A stretch of 7,771 nt of DNA from Candidatus Faecousia faecipullorum (GCA_018710805.1 DVJG01000231.1:1-7771); one strand, 5' to 3'; positions 1 through 5,664 are shown, counted from the first letter of the stretch. The notes: generated by a model not told the origin, from the letters alone. A program made the numbers and translations.

Positions 1-1
1 C

Positions 2-271
2 TTGAAGGTGTGGGCCGCTACGGTCTATAACAAGACCGGTACAATTGCACAAAGCATCACCGCTCCCGGTGAGAACCTGGACATTCAGTTGAATATGAAC
101 GGCGACACGGAGCTTACCATGGACTGGACCAAAAACATCGAGAAGCTGCCCCAGGGCGACTATGCCATCCGGCTGTACATCGAAGACGTATACGAGGAGA
201 CAGCCGTGAACCCTATGACCCGGAACTTCCACGATAAGCAGACCTACGATGTGGACTTTACGGTGAAATAA
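2..271 (+). CDS. 3' end of a secreted/lipoprotein-family gene, paralogue of the next gene (partial)
   Basis: The reading frame is open to the left window edge and ends at TAA 269-271, so this is the C-terminal 89 residues of a longer protein. The TTG at base 2 is simply the first codon in view and should not be taken as the start. The last 60 residues align without gaps to the last 60 residues of the gene at 447-1340, with 30 identities by my hand count. Shared blocks include LNM-G-T, DW, LP-GDYAIRL-EDVY and HD-Q-Y-V-F-VK. By that relationship the full protein is expected to be exported and about 300 residues long (inference). The block, a Trp followed by an L-P-x-G-x-Y turn and a closing beta strand, resembles bacterial Ig-like domains, but I cannot assign a named family. 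Function is unknown. A hairpin terminator lies just downstream. Confidence 0.85.
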   Translation: MKVWAATVYNKTGTIAQSITAPGENLDIQLNMNGDTELTMDWTKNIEKLPQGDYAIRLYIEDVYEETAVNPMTRNFHDKQTYDVDFTVK

Positions 272-283
272 TGATGTGAAAAC

Positions 284-325
284 GTAGTGGAGGGTCAAGG
301 CCCTCCACTGCTGTTTCTTATATTT
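284..325 (+). terminator. Rho-independent terminator after the first lipoprotein-family gene
   Basis: The arms AGTGGAGGG (286-294) and CCCTCCACT (301-309) form a perfect 9-bp stem with a 6-base loop. G284-C311 and a T-G wobble can extend it. A T-rich but broken run follows (313-330). It lies 12 bases after the stop codon, which fits termination of the upstream gene and separates it from its paralogue. Confidence 0.75.
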
Positions 326-348
326 TCTTTAACTTATATGAAATTCCC

Positions 349-377
349 TTGCATTTCTCTCCTGTGTGTGCAATGAT
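349..377 (+). promoter_or_regulatory. Weak candidate promoter for the lipoprotein gene at 447
   Basis: TTGCAT (349-354) and AATGAT (372-377) are separated by 17 bases in the stretch between the upstream terminator and the ATG at 447. The hexamers match the sigma-A consensus at only 3/6 and 4/6 positions. A promoter is expected here because a terminator precedes the gene, but this exact placement is a guess. Confidence 0.2.
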
Positions 378-446
378 ATGCATGAAGCAGCAGCCATGGT
401 CCCATATCCCATCCGTCTGCCAACACCATCAGAAAGGAGCTTTCCT

Positions 447-1340
447 ATGAAATTACATATACGGCACAAAATTCTTCTTGTTTTGCTGATTTGTCTTTTT
501 ACCGTCTCCGCGCTCTGCGGCTGTGTTTCGGCATCTGCGGCTTCGGACCCGGTGCCAAAGTTACAGCTGGCCGTTACCCTTGGCAGCGGACAGGTTCTGA
601 CCCCTGAGGACCTGGGAAACAACTATGATGGCAATATCACCTACGTGGGCCTCAAAACCGTGGACATTCAGCTGGGGGACAAGAATCTGCCCCTGGCCGA
701 CGCTATCAAGAACGGCGAAATCACCGTGGAGGGCCTCATCGCCTGGGCCAGAATTGACGCCCGGTATGACCTCTGCACGGAAACCTTTGAGAGCAAAAAC
801 GGCCTGGCCCAGTTCTACTACACCTACCCTGAATTCCAACTGGGTCTCATCTACGATGTGTACGAGACCCCCGACGGGGAGAGCCATCTCATCAAACAGT
901 TCTCTGTCCGCGCCCTGAACCAGGACCCCAGCACCCCTGCGTTCCCCAAGGCTGACGGCACAGGGTTCCTGGATGATGAAGACTGGGGCCTCACCTTTGA
1001 AGTTCCGGAAGCCACTTCCACCAGCGTCAAAGTGAAATGCACCCAGAAAGATGGCCAGCAAGTGGGCACTCTCCACGTCCAGGACTACATCCTCTACAGC
1101 ACCACGGAGGAGGGAAAAATATACTTTGACAAGGAGAAGACCGCCCAGGACATCCCCCTGAACATGGACGGCACCACCGACTTCTCTATAGACTGGAAGG
1201 ATGCCTTCGGGGAGCTTCCCAAGGGTGACTACGCCATCCGCCTGACCCTGGAGGACGTGTACGACCCCGCCGACATCCATCCCCTCATCCGCAAATACCA
1301 CGATCAGCAGTTCTATGAAGTGAAGTTCTCGGTGAAATGA
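447..1340 (+). CDS. Putative exported lipoprotein of unknown function, tandem paralogue of the preceding gene
   Basis: The 297-residue protein starts at ATG 447, behind AAAGGAG (433-439) with 7 bases of spacing. The frame also opens at ATG 366, but that start has no ribosome binding site and would put 27 polar residues before the signal peptide. The N-terminus is a classic signal: basic residues up to K8, a hydrophobic core at 9-23, then L-C-G-C with C26 as the likely lipidated cysteine. A Cys at -2 is unusual. Cleavage by signal peptidase I after A-S-A (29-31) is the alternative. The mature protein is acidic and probably beta-rich. It has an aromatic block at 123-150 (FYYTYPEF, YDVYETPDG) and a C-terminal domain from about 180 to 297 with DW (249-250), LPKGDYAIRL (257-266) and a closing VKFSVK. 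That last part resembles bacterial Ig-like domains (inference). No catalytic motif is visible. It is expressed alone, with terminators on both sides. Confidence 0.85.
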   Translation: MKLHIRHKILLVLLICLFTVSALCGCVSASAASDPVPKLQLAVTLGSGQVLTPEDLGNNYDGNITYVGLKTVDIQLGDKNLPLADAIKNGEITVEGLIAWARIDARYDLCTETFESKNGLAQFYYTYPEFQLGLIYDVYETPDGESHLIKQFSVRALNQDPSTPAFPKADGTGFLDDEDWGLTFEVPEATSTSVKVKCTQKDGQQVGTLHVQDYILYSTTEEGKIYFDKEKTAQDIPLNMDGTTDFSIDWKDAFGELPKGDYAIRLTLEDVYDPADIHPLIRKYHDQQFYEVKFSVK

Positions 1341-1353
1341 GGGCCCCAATGCT

Positions 1354-1403
1354 GCAGAGGGGGGATTTATCCCTCCCCTGCTCAAATTATTCGACCTCTT
1401 TTT
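1354..1403 (+). terminator. Probable terminator after the lipoprotein gene
   Basis: GCAG-A-GGGGGG (1354-1364) pairs with CCTCCCCTGC (1372-1381) through a stem with one bulged A and one G-T pair. The T run (1398-1403) comes about 16 bases after the stem rather than directly, so efficiency is uncertain. The 3' arm and next bases CCCTCCCCTGCT (1371-1382) match the terminator of the upstream paralogue (301-312) at 11 of 12 positions. The position, between a stop codon and a strong promoter, supports the call. Confidence 0.55.
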
Positions 1404-1414
1404 AAAAATAACCC

Positions 1415-1443
1415 TTGACAATTTCCCCAAAATCTGCTATCAT
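1415..1443 (+). promoter_or_regulatory. Strong sigma-A promoter of the rplJ-rplL operon
   Basis: A consensus -35 TTGACA (1415-1420) is followed by a 17-base spacer and a -10 TATCAT (1438-1443, 5/6). The 30 bases upstream are rich in A/T tracts and could act as an UP element. Transcription should start near 1450, which places the whole L10 leader in the RNA. Strong promoters are expected for ribosomal protein operons. Confidence 0.85.
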
Positions 1444-1449
1444 ACATGA

Positions 1450-1552
1450 GTTGCCAAAGACAGCAGGTTCTACGGGTAAATCCTGCCGAGGTGCGTAAAT
1501 CAGTTTATTTGCGTGTCTTTCTGTCTTTCGGCAGAAAGACACTTTTTATTTT
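1450..1552 (+). promoter_or_regulatory. L10 (rplJ) leader RNA, autoregulatory attenuator
   Basis: The untranslated RNA between promoter and rplJ carries the AGACAGCAGG ... CCTGCCGAGGT signature of Firmicutes L10 leaders. The helix GCAGG (1463-1467) with CCTGC (1482-1486) is the expected site where the L10-L7/L12 complex binds. The RNA then runs into a perfect intrinsic terminator (1513-1552). Two alternative helices would break that terminator: CTGCCGA (1483-1489) with TCGGCAG (1528-1534), and GCCAAAGAC (1453-1461) with GTCTTTcGGC (1523-1532, one bulged C). A local hairpin CGTAAAT/ATTTGCG (1494-1500/1507-1513) sits between. The layout fits known L10 autoregulation in Bacillus: excess L10 complex holds the first helix, frees the terminator and shuts down rplJL. 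The pairings are read from sequence; the mechanism is by analogy. Confidence 0.85.
1513..1552 (+). terminator. Attenuator terminator inside the rplJ leader
   Basis: GTGTCTTTCTG (1513-1523) and CAGAAAGACAC (1532-1542) form a perfect 11-bp stem with an 8-base loop, directly followed by TTTTTATTTT (1543-1552). This is a textbook intrinsic terminator, located upstream of the rplJ start rather than after a gene, so it must be a regulated attenuator. The rplJ ribosome binding site begins two bases after the T run. Confidence 0.88.
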
Positions 1553-1566
1553 CGGAGGTGAAACAA

Positions 1567-2085
1567 ATGCCCAACGCTAAGGTTCTTGAGAGCAAGAAAG
1601 CTGTGGTTGACGCCCTGACCAACCAGATTAAGGAAGCTACTTCCGTGGTCTTCGTGGACTACAAGGGTATCACCGTCGCTCAGGATACCGAGCTGCGGAA
1701 GCAGTTCCGTGAAGCAGGTGTGGATTACGCCGTTGTGAAGAACACTCTGACCAACTTTGCCACGAAGAACGTCGGCTATGATTTCTCTGAGGTTCTGCAC
1801 GGTACCACCGCCATGGCTTCCACCACCGGCGACCCCATCGCCCCTGCTCGTATCGTCTGCGAGTTCGCCAAGAAGAATAAGCTTCAGTCCCTGGCCATCA
1901 AGGGCGGCGTCGTTGAGGGCTCCGTGCTCTCCGCCGACCAGCTCAACGGCTTCGGTGAACTGCCCAGCAAGAGCGCCCTGGTCGCTTCTGTCCTGGGTAC
2001 CTTCCTGGCTCCCATCTCCAGCCTGGCCTTCGTCCTGGATCAGATCCGGATGCAGAAGGACGGCTCCGCTCCCGCCGCAGAATAA
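1567..2085 (+). CDS. rplJ: Large ribosomal subunit protein L10 (uL10)
   Basis: The 172-residue protein is slightly longer than the about 165-residue E. coli L10. It forms the base of the L7/L12 stalk on 23S rRNA, which recruits translation GTPases, and it represses its own operon by binding the leader. Family hallmarks are VVFVDYKGITVAQ (31-43) followed by TELR, the VVKNTL stretch near residues 59-64 of the rRNA-binding domain, and the LPSKSALVA block near 135-143. The C-terminal helix that carries L7/L12 dimers follows. ATG 1567 is chosen because GGAGGTG (1554-1560) lies 6 bases upstream. An in-frame GTG at 1513 lies inside the attenuator hairpin and would add 18 residues not found in the family. 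It is co-transcribed with rplL, 63 bases downstream. Codon use is strongly biased, as expected for a highly expressed gene. Confidence 0.97.
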   Translation: MPNAKVLESKKAVVDALTNQIKEATSVVFVDYKGITVAQDTELRKQFREAGVDYAVVKNTLTNFATKNVGYDFSEVLHGTTAMASTTGDPIAPARIVCEFAKKNKLQSLAIKGGVVEGSVLSADQLNGFGELPSKSALVASVLGTFLAPISSLAFVLDQIRMQKDGSAPAAE

Positions 2086-2148
2086 TCCTAAGCCAGATTA
2101 TTTTGTGCCCACTCTACTCTAAAAAAATTATTTAGGAGGATCATTACA

Positions 2149-2523
2149 ATGGCTAGCGAAAAGATCAATGCCCTGGTTGACCAGGTCAAGGAACTGACTG
2201 TTCTGGAGCTGTCTGAGCTCGTTCACACCCTGGAGGAGGTCTTCGGTGTTTCCGCCGCTGCCGCCGCTGTTGCCGCTCCCGCTGCTACCGCTGCTGCCGA
2301 GGTCGAGGAGAAGACTGAGTTCGACGTCATCCTGAAGAGCGCCGGCGCTTCCAAGCTGGGCGTCATCAAGGTTGTCCGTGCCGCTACCGGCCTGGGCCTG
2401 AAGGACGCTAAGGATCTGGTGGACAACTGCCCCAAGACCCTGAAGGAAGCCATCTCCAAGGAAGATGCCGAGAAGCTGGTCGCCGAGCTGAAGGAAGCTG
2501 GCGCCGAAGCCGAGATCAAGTAA
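2149..2523 (+). CDS. rplL: Large ribosomal subunit protein L7/L12 (bL12)
   Basis: The 124-residue protein matches the usual length for bL12. Residues 1-33 form the N-terminal dimerisation and L10-binding helices. An Ala/Val/Pro-rich hinge spans about 36-52. The globular C-terminal domain (about 54-124) has the conserved core KLGVIKVVR followed by TGLGLKDAKDLV (69-91), which contacts EF-Tu, EF-G and other factors. It is present in several copies per ribosome, so higher output than rplJ is needed. The very strong site AGGAGGA (2134-2140) 8 bases before ATG fits this. There is no separate promoter in the 63-base gap, and a strong terminator follows. The Cys in DNCPKTLKEAI (92-102) is a small departure from the common consensus, of unknown meaning. 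Confidence 0.97.
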   Translation: MASEKINALVDQVKELTVLELSELVHTLEEVFGVSAAAAAVAAPAATAAAEVEEKTEFDVILKSAGASKLGVIKVVRAATGLGLKDAKDLVDNCPKTLKEAISKEDAEKLVAELKEAGAEAEIK

Positions 2524-2552
2524 GATTACCCCTTACTTTCTTTCTCATTCTC

Positions 2553-2590
2553 ATGCCGCCGCCAATTTTGGCGGCGGCATTTCCCTTTCC
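2553..2590 (+). terminator. Strong terminator after rplL
   Basis: ATGCCGCCGCCAA (2553-2565) and TTGGCGGCGGCAT (2568-2580) form a near-perfect GC-rich hairpin (11-13 bp, tiny TT-centred loop). It is followed by TTTCCCTTTCC, a T/C-rich but interrupted tail, so some readthrough is plausible. The next gene's GTG start is only 26 bases past the hairpin, and its ribosome binding site is 13 bases past it. Confidence 0.85.
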
Positions 2591-2606
2591 ATGAAAGGAG
2601 ATTATC

Positions 2607-3512
2607 GTGATTTACGAAACCTTTCTGACCTTCGCTCCCTTTTCCGGGCGAGTCAGCCCCGGGTTTAATCCCGCCGCTCTGATCCCACCGGAGTGGAGCG
2701 AGTCTCTGGGCCGTATCACCTCCCTTTTTCCCGCCCAGGTTGATCTTATTTCCGCTGTGCAGTTCATGCTGTACTTCTCGGTGGGTTCCCTGGTCCTGGG
2801 TGGACTGGGGCGGATGATGCTCGGAAAGCGTTCCAGCCTTAACTGCTCCCTGTCCGCCGCCATCGGCATTCTCTTTATCTATGTGGTAACCATTGTGGTG
2901 TACACCTTCAAGCCCTGGGACTTACAGCAGTTTCTCTCTCCCCTGCCCTTTGTGACATTTACGGGAGATTATCTGATTCTTTTCCCTGTTGTGGGCTCGA
3001 AATTCCCTGCGCTTTGTACCGAGGTGCTTTCTCTCATCATTCTTGCGTTCCTTGTCAATCTCCTGGATACATTTTTGCCCCAGGGAAAGCACGTAATTTC
3101 CTGGTACATCCTGCGGTTTCTTATGGTCATGGCTGCCATGGCACTGCATCTTGTGGTGAATTGGGCTTTCCGGACCTTCTTGCCCGGGGTTTTGGTAACC
3201 TATGCTCCGGGGATTCTTCTGTTCCTGCTGGCATTCTTTATGCTGTCCGGACTTATGAATCTTCTGCTGGGTCTTGCCATTACCATGGCCAATCCCTTTA
3301 TGGGCGCCATGTACACCTTCTTCTTCTCCAATAAAGTCGGCAAGCAGCTGAGCAAAGCCGTTTTTACCTCCATGCTGTTGGGGGTTGTGCTCTATCTTCT
3401 GGAAATCTTCGGATATACCATTGTGTGCATCTCCGCCGCGGCGCTGGGGGCTTACATTCCACTGGTTATTATTCTGCTGCTGCTATGGTATCTCATTGGT
3501 CACGTACTATAG
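2607..3512 (+). CDS. Polytopic membrane protein of unknown function
   Basis: The 301-residue protein starts with GTG at 2607, behind AAAGGAG (2594-2600) with 6 bases of spacing. I do not recognise the family. Residues 1-45 are a mostly non-membrane segment with several Pro and aromatic residues and no cleavable signal. About seven hydrophobic segments follow, near 47-68, 81-101, 113-130 (weak), 137-157, 164-189, 193-227 (long, possibly two) and 252-300 (probably two). GKRSS (73-77) and NKVGKQLSK (242-250) are likely cytoplasmic loops under the positive-inside rule. No transporter, protease or kinase motif was seen. The shape recalls small CvpA-like or other uncharacterised clostridial integral membrane proteins, but that is only an impression. 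It lies 32 bases before the GH3 lipoprotein gene, so the two are probably co-transcribed. No promoter fits between the rplL terminator and this start. Confidence 0.85.
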   Translation: MIYETFLTFAPFSGRVSPGFNPAALIPPEWSESLGRITSLFPAQVDLISAVQFMLYFSVGSLVLGGLGRMMLGKRSSLNCSLSAAIGILFIYVVTIVVYTFKPWDLQQFLSPLPFVTFTGDYLILFPVVGSKFPALCTEVLSLIILAFLVNLLDTFLPQGKHVISWYILRFLMVMAAMALHLVVNWAFRTFLPGVLVTYAPGILLFLLAFFMLSGLMNLLLGLAITMANPFMGAMYTFFFSNKVGKQLSKAVFTSMLLGVVLYLLEIFGYTIVCISAAALGAYIPLVIILLLLWYLIGHVL

Positions 3513-3530
3513 ATCCTTAAATTCACGGAT

Positions 3531-3547
3531 GGGAGGAATGAATCTTG
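3531..3547 (+). promoter_or_regulatory. Ribosome binding site deciding the TTG start of the GH3 gene
   Basis: GGGAGG (3531-3536) lies 8 bases before TTG 3545. The ATG at 3538 is out of frame, and the in-frame ATG at 3563 would remove the Arg and half of the hydrophobic core of the signal peptide. The TTG start gives a complete lipoprotein signal. Confidence 0.7.
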
Positions 3548-4702
3548 CGTCTTTTATGGATTATGCTTTGTCTCGTCCTTCTGACAGGGTGCGCCTCTGC
3601 TCCCGCCCAAATGCCATCGATTTCTCCTGAAACCGAGCCCTCCCCTGTAACAGAGGCGGCCACTGTCCCTACAGAGCCGAAGCCCACCCAGCCCCCAAAG
3701 GACCCCCTTACGGTACTTTTGGAATCACTGACCATCGAAGAACGGGTTGGCCAACTGTTCCTCGCCCGGTGCAATTCCGAAACGGCCCTGCAGGACGCGG
3801 AAACCTACCATCTGGGCGGCTTTATGCTCTTTTCCCAGGATTTTGAAAACCAGACTCCGGACTCTCTGCGGGCCACTTTGGACGGCTATCAGGCGGCAGC
3901 AAATGTTTCCCTGCTGCTGGCGGTGGATGAGGAAGGCGGCACCGTCACAAGAATCAGCCGTTACCCAGCCTTTCGCAGCAGCCGCTTTCCCTCCCCCAGG
4001 ACTGCCTTTGATCAAGGAGGCATGGAGGGGGCTTGGGACAACGAATGGGAGAAATGCGAATTTCTTCGGAGCCTGGGGCTGAATGTGAATCTGGGGCCCG
4101 TGTGCGACATCTCTACGGACCCCGGGGGATTCATGTATCAGCGCTCCCTGGGCCAGGACCCGGACACCACCGCAAAATTTGTCTCCGGCACCGTGGACCG
4201 CATGGCCCAGAACCGCATTGGAAGTGTCCTGAAGCATTTTCCCGGTTACGGAAACAATGCGGACACCCATGTGGGCATCGCCGCAGATGGGCGGTCTCTG
4301 GATGAATTGGAAGAGGCAGATCTCAAGCCCTTTGCCGCGGGAATCTCCGCAGGCGCTGACGCGGTTCTTGTGAGCCACACCATTGTGGAGGCCCTGGATG
4401 CCGAGAATCCCGCCTCCCTCTCCCCTGCCGTGCATGATTACCTTCGGAATGTCATGGGCTTTTCTGGCGTGATCATGACCGATGACCTGGTCATGGAGGC
4501 CATTACGGACCGTTATGGGGCCGCGGAGGCCGCTGTACAGGCAATTCTCGCAGGAAACGACTTGCTGTGCTCCACGGAGTATGCCATCCAGTATGAGGCC
4601 GTGCTGGCGGCTGTGCTGGACGGGAGAATTGACTTTGACACCCTGAACAACGCCGCCAGACGGGTGCTGCAATGGAAGCAGGAATTGGGTTTACTGTCAT
4701 AA
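3545..4702 (+). CDS. Glycoside hydrolase family 3 lipoprotein, NagZ-like beta-N-acetylhexosaminidase
   Basis: The 385-residue protein probably removes terminal beta-linked N-acetylglucosamine from peptidoglycan fragments outside the membrane. A short signal (Arg2, hydrophobic core 3-14) ends in the lipobox LTGC, with C16 lipidated. A Pro/Thr/Glu-rich tether spans about 17-53. The catalytic (beta/alpha)8 domain then fills 54-385 with no second domain. NagZ-type motifs are in order: DEEGG (128-132), NLGPVCDI (182-189), KHFPG (230-234), an Asp-Thr-His loop (240-242) corresponding to the Asp-His dyad that acts as acid/base in NagZ enzymes, and MTDDLVMEAI (311-320), where D313 fits the nucleophile. 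The second residue after KHFPG differs from the common KHFPGHG form (here KHFPGYG). A beta-glucosidase-type GH3 is less likely because those lack the Asp-His loop. It follows the membrane protein gene by 32 bases and ends before a shared convergent terminator. Activity and substrate are inferred. Confidence 0.9.
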   Translation: MRLLWIMLCLVLLTGCASAPAQMPSISPETEPSPVTEAATVPTEPKPTQPPKDPLTVLLESLTIEERVGQLFLARCNSETALQDAETYHLGGFMLFSQDFENQTPDSLRATLDGYQAAANVSLLLAVDEEGGTVTRISRYPAFRSSRFPSPRTAFDQGGMEGAWDNEWEKCEFLRSLGLNVNLGPVCDISTDPGGFMYQRSLGQDPDTTAKFVSGTVDRMAQNRIGSVLKHFPGYGNNADTHVGIAADGRSLDELEEADLKPFAAGISAGADAVLVSHTIVEALDAENPASLSPAVHDYLRNVMGFSGVIMTDDLVMEAITDRYGAAEAAVQAILAGNDLLCSTEYAIQYEAVLAAVLDGRIDFDTLNNAARRVLQWKQELGLLS

Positions 4703-4737
4703 AAAACGAATACACCAATGCCCCCTTCCCTACCGAT

Positions 4738-4790
4738 AACAAAGAAGCTGTCCTCAGAATGAGGGCAGCTTCTTTGTTTATTCTGCGTTT
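4738..4790. terminator. Long hairpin terminator between convergent genes, probably bidirectional
   Basis: AACAAAGAAGCTG (4738-4750) and CAGCTTCTTTGTT (4766-4778) pair perfectly. A T-G wobble and CCTC/GAGG (4752-4755/4761-4764) extend this to about 18 bp around the loop AGAAT. Both the GH3 gene (+, stop 4700-4702) and mrp (-, stop 4778-4780) read into it, and the stem overlaps the last base of the mrp stop codon. On the + strand the stem is followed by TTATTCTGCGTTTTT. On the - strand no good T run follows beyond the T-rich arm, so termination is likely better for the GH3 side. Confidence 0.85.
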
Positions 4791-5605
4791 TTAATGGCTT
4801 CGATGACCTTGTTCACCGCCTGGGTGTCCACGGTCTCCATGAGGCCGTTGTCGAAGGCTTCCGCCACGGCCGGATCAATGGGCAGTTTTGCCAGCACAGG
4901 CAGGTGCATGGCAGATGCGATTTCCTCCAGGTGGCTCTCGCCGAACACCTTAATCTCCTTGCCGCAGTCGGGACATTTGAGATAGGAATAGTTTTCCACC
5001 AGTCCCAGCACGGGGATGTGCATCATATTTGCCATGCGCACGGCCTTGCTGACAATCATGGACACCAGATCCTGGGGGCTGGTGACGATCACCACGCCGT
5101 CTACAGGCAGGCTCTGGAACACCGTCAGGGGCACGTCACCGGTTCCGGGAGGCATATCCACAAAGAGATAGTCCACGTCCTCCCAAATGACGTCGGTCCA
5201 GAACTGCTTCACAGCCCCGGCGATGACGGGGCCCCGCCACACCACAGGGTCAGCGGGATTGTCCAGCAGCAGGTTGATGGACATGACCTGAATGCCCGTC
5301 CGGGAAATGGCGGGATAGAGGCCCTCTTCGTTGGCGCCCTGGCACTCAGTAACGCCAAAGGCTGTGGGGGCAGAAGGTCCCGTAATATCAGCGTCCAGAA
5401 TGCCGACTCGCTTTCCTTCTCTCGCCATGGCCACTGCCAGCATGGCGCTGACGGTGGACTTGCCCACGCCGCCCTTGCCGGAGACCACGGCGATGACCTT
5501 TTTCACATTGGACTTGGGATTGGGCTGTGCCAGCAGGCTCTCCGCCTTGCGGTCACCGCAGGTGGAACTGCTGCAGCTGGAACAGTTGCCGTTGCAAGAA
5601 CTCAT
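4778..5605 (-). CDS. mrp: Mrp/NBP35-family P-loop ATPase, iron-sulfur cluster carrier
   Basis: The 275-residue cytoplasmic ATPase belongs to the Mrp/ApbC/NBP35 branch of the MinD-like (deviant Walker A) superfamily, which binds and hands over [4Fe-4S] clusters to apoproteins. The deviant Walker A SGKGGVGKST is at 42-51, DADITGPS (71-78) forms the switch region, and Walker B runs through YLFVDMPPGTGD (146-157). TSPQDLV is near 175-181. CPDC (C211, C214) is the conserved CxxC that holds a cluster at the dimer interface. The N-terminal tail has four cysteines (C4, C8, C11, C16), as in NBP35-type and many clostridial members, which suggests a second metal or cluster site. The N-terminal DUF59/MIP18 domain of E. 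coli-type Mrp is absent. It starts at ATG 5605 behind AAGGAG, 9 bases upstream. It has its own consensus promoter and stands 134 bases from the ABC-F gene, so it is probably its own unit. Confidence 0.95.
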   Translation of the reverse strand: MSSCNGNCSSCSSSTCGDRKAESLLAQPNPKSNVKKVIAVVSGKGGVGKSTVSAMLAVAMAREGKRVGILDADITGPSAPTAFGVTECQGANEEGLYPAISRTGIQVMSINLLLDNPADPVVWRGPVIAGAVKQFWTDVIWEDVDYLFVDMPPGTGDVPLTVFQSLPVDGVVIVTSPQDLVSMIVSKAVRMANMMHIPVLGLVENYSYLKCPDCGKEIKVFGESHLEEIASAMHLPVLAKLPIDPAVAEAFDNGLMETVDTQAVNKVIEAIKNAE

Positions 5606-5635
5606 GATCTTTCGCTCCTTTTTTGTTATATCCGT

Positions 5636-5664
5636 ATTATAGGACTGATTTTATACACTGTCAA
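5636..5664 (-). promoter_or_regulatory. Perfect-consensus sigma-A promoter of mrp
   Basis: Read on the minus strand, TTGACA (5659-5664) is separated from TATAAT (5636-5641) by exactly 17 bases. Both hexamers match the consensus completely. Transcription should begin near 5629, giving a leader of only about 25 bases before the AAGGAG and the ATG. No operator-like inverted repeat was noticed, so strong constitutive expression is the simplest reading. Confidence 0.85.

Noticed and set aside
366..446. Upstream in-frame ATG giving a 324-residue lipoprotein
   Set aside because: There is no ribosome binding site at 366, and a polar 27-residue extension would precede the signal peptide. ATG 447 has AAAGGAG at the right distance.
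561..1430. Long antisense reading frame (289 codons) opposite the lipoprotein gene
   Set aside because: It lies opposite a gene with a ribosome binding site, signal peptide and paralogue. It has no good start signal, its end would run through the terminator region, and its translation has no recognisable domain. Biased third positions in GC-rich genes keep such antisense frames open.
1513..1566. In-frame GTG extending L10 by 18 residues
   Set aside because: The extension lies within the attenuator hairpin, has no ribosome binding site and is not part of the L10 family. ATG 1567 has GGAGGTG upstream.
3725..4672. Antisense frame of 315 codons opposite the GH3 gene
   Set aside because: The plus strand encodes a full set of GH3 motifs. 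The antisense translation is low in recognisable structure and lacks a ribosome binding site.
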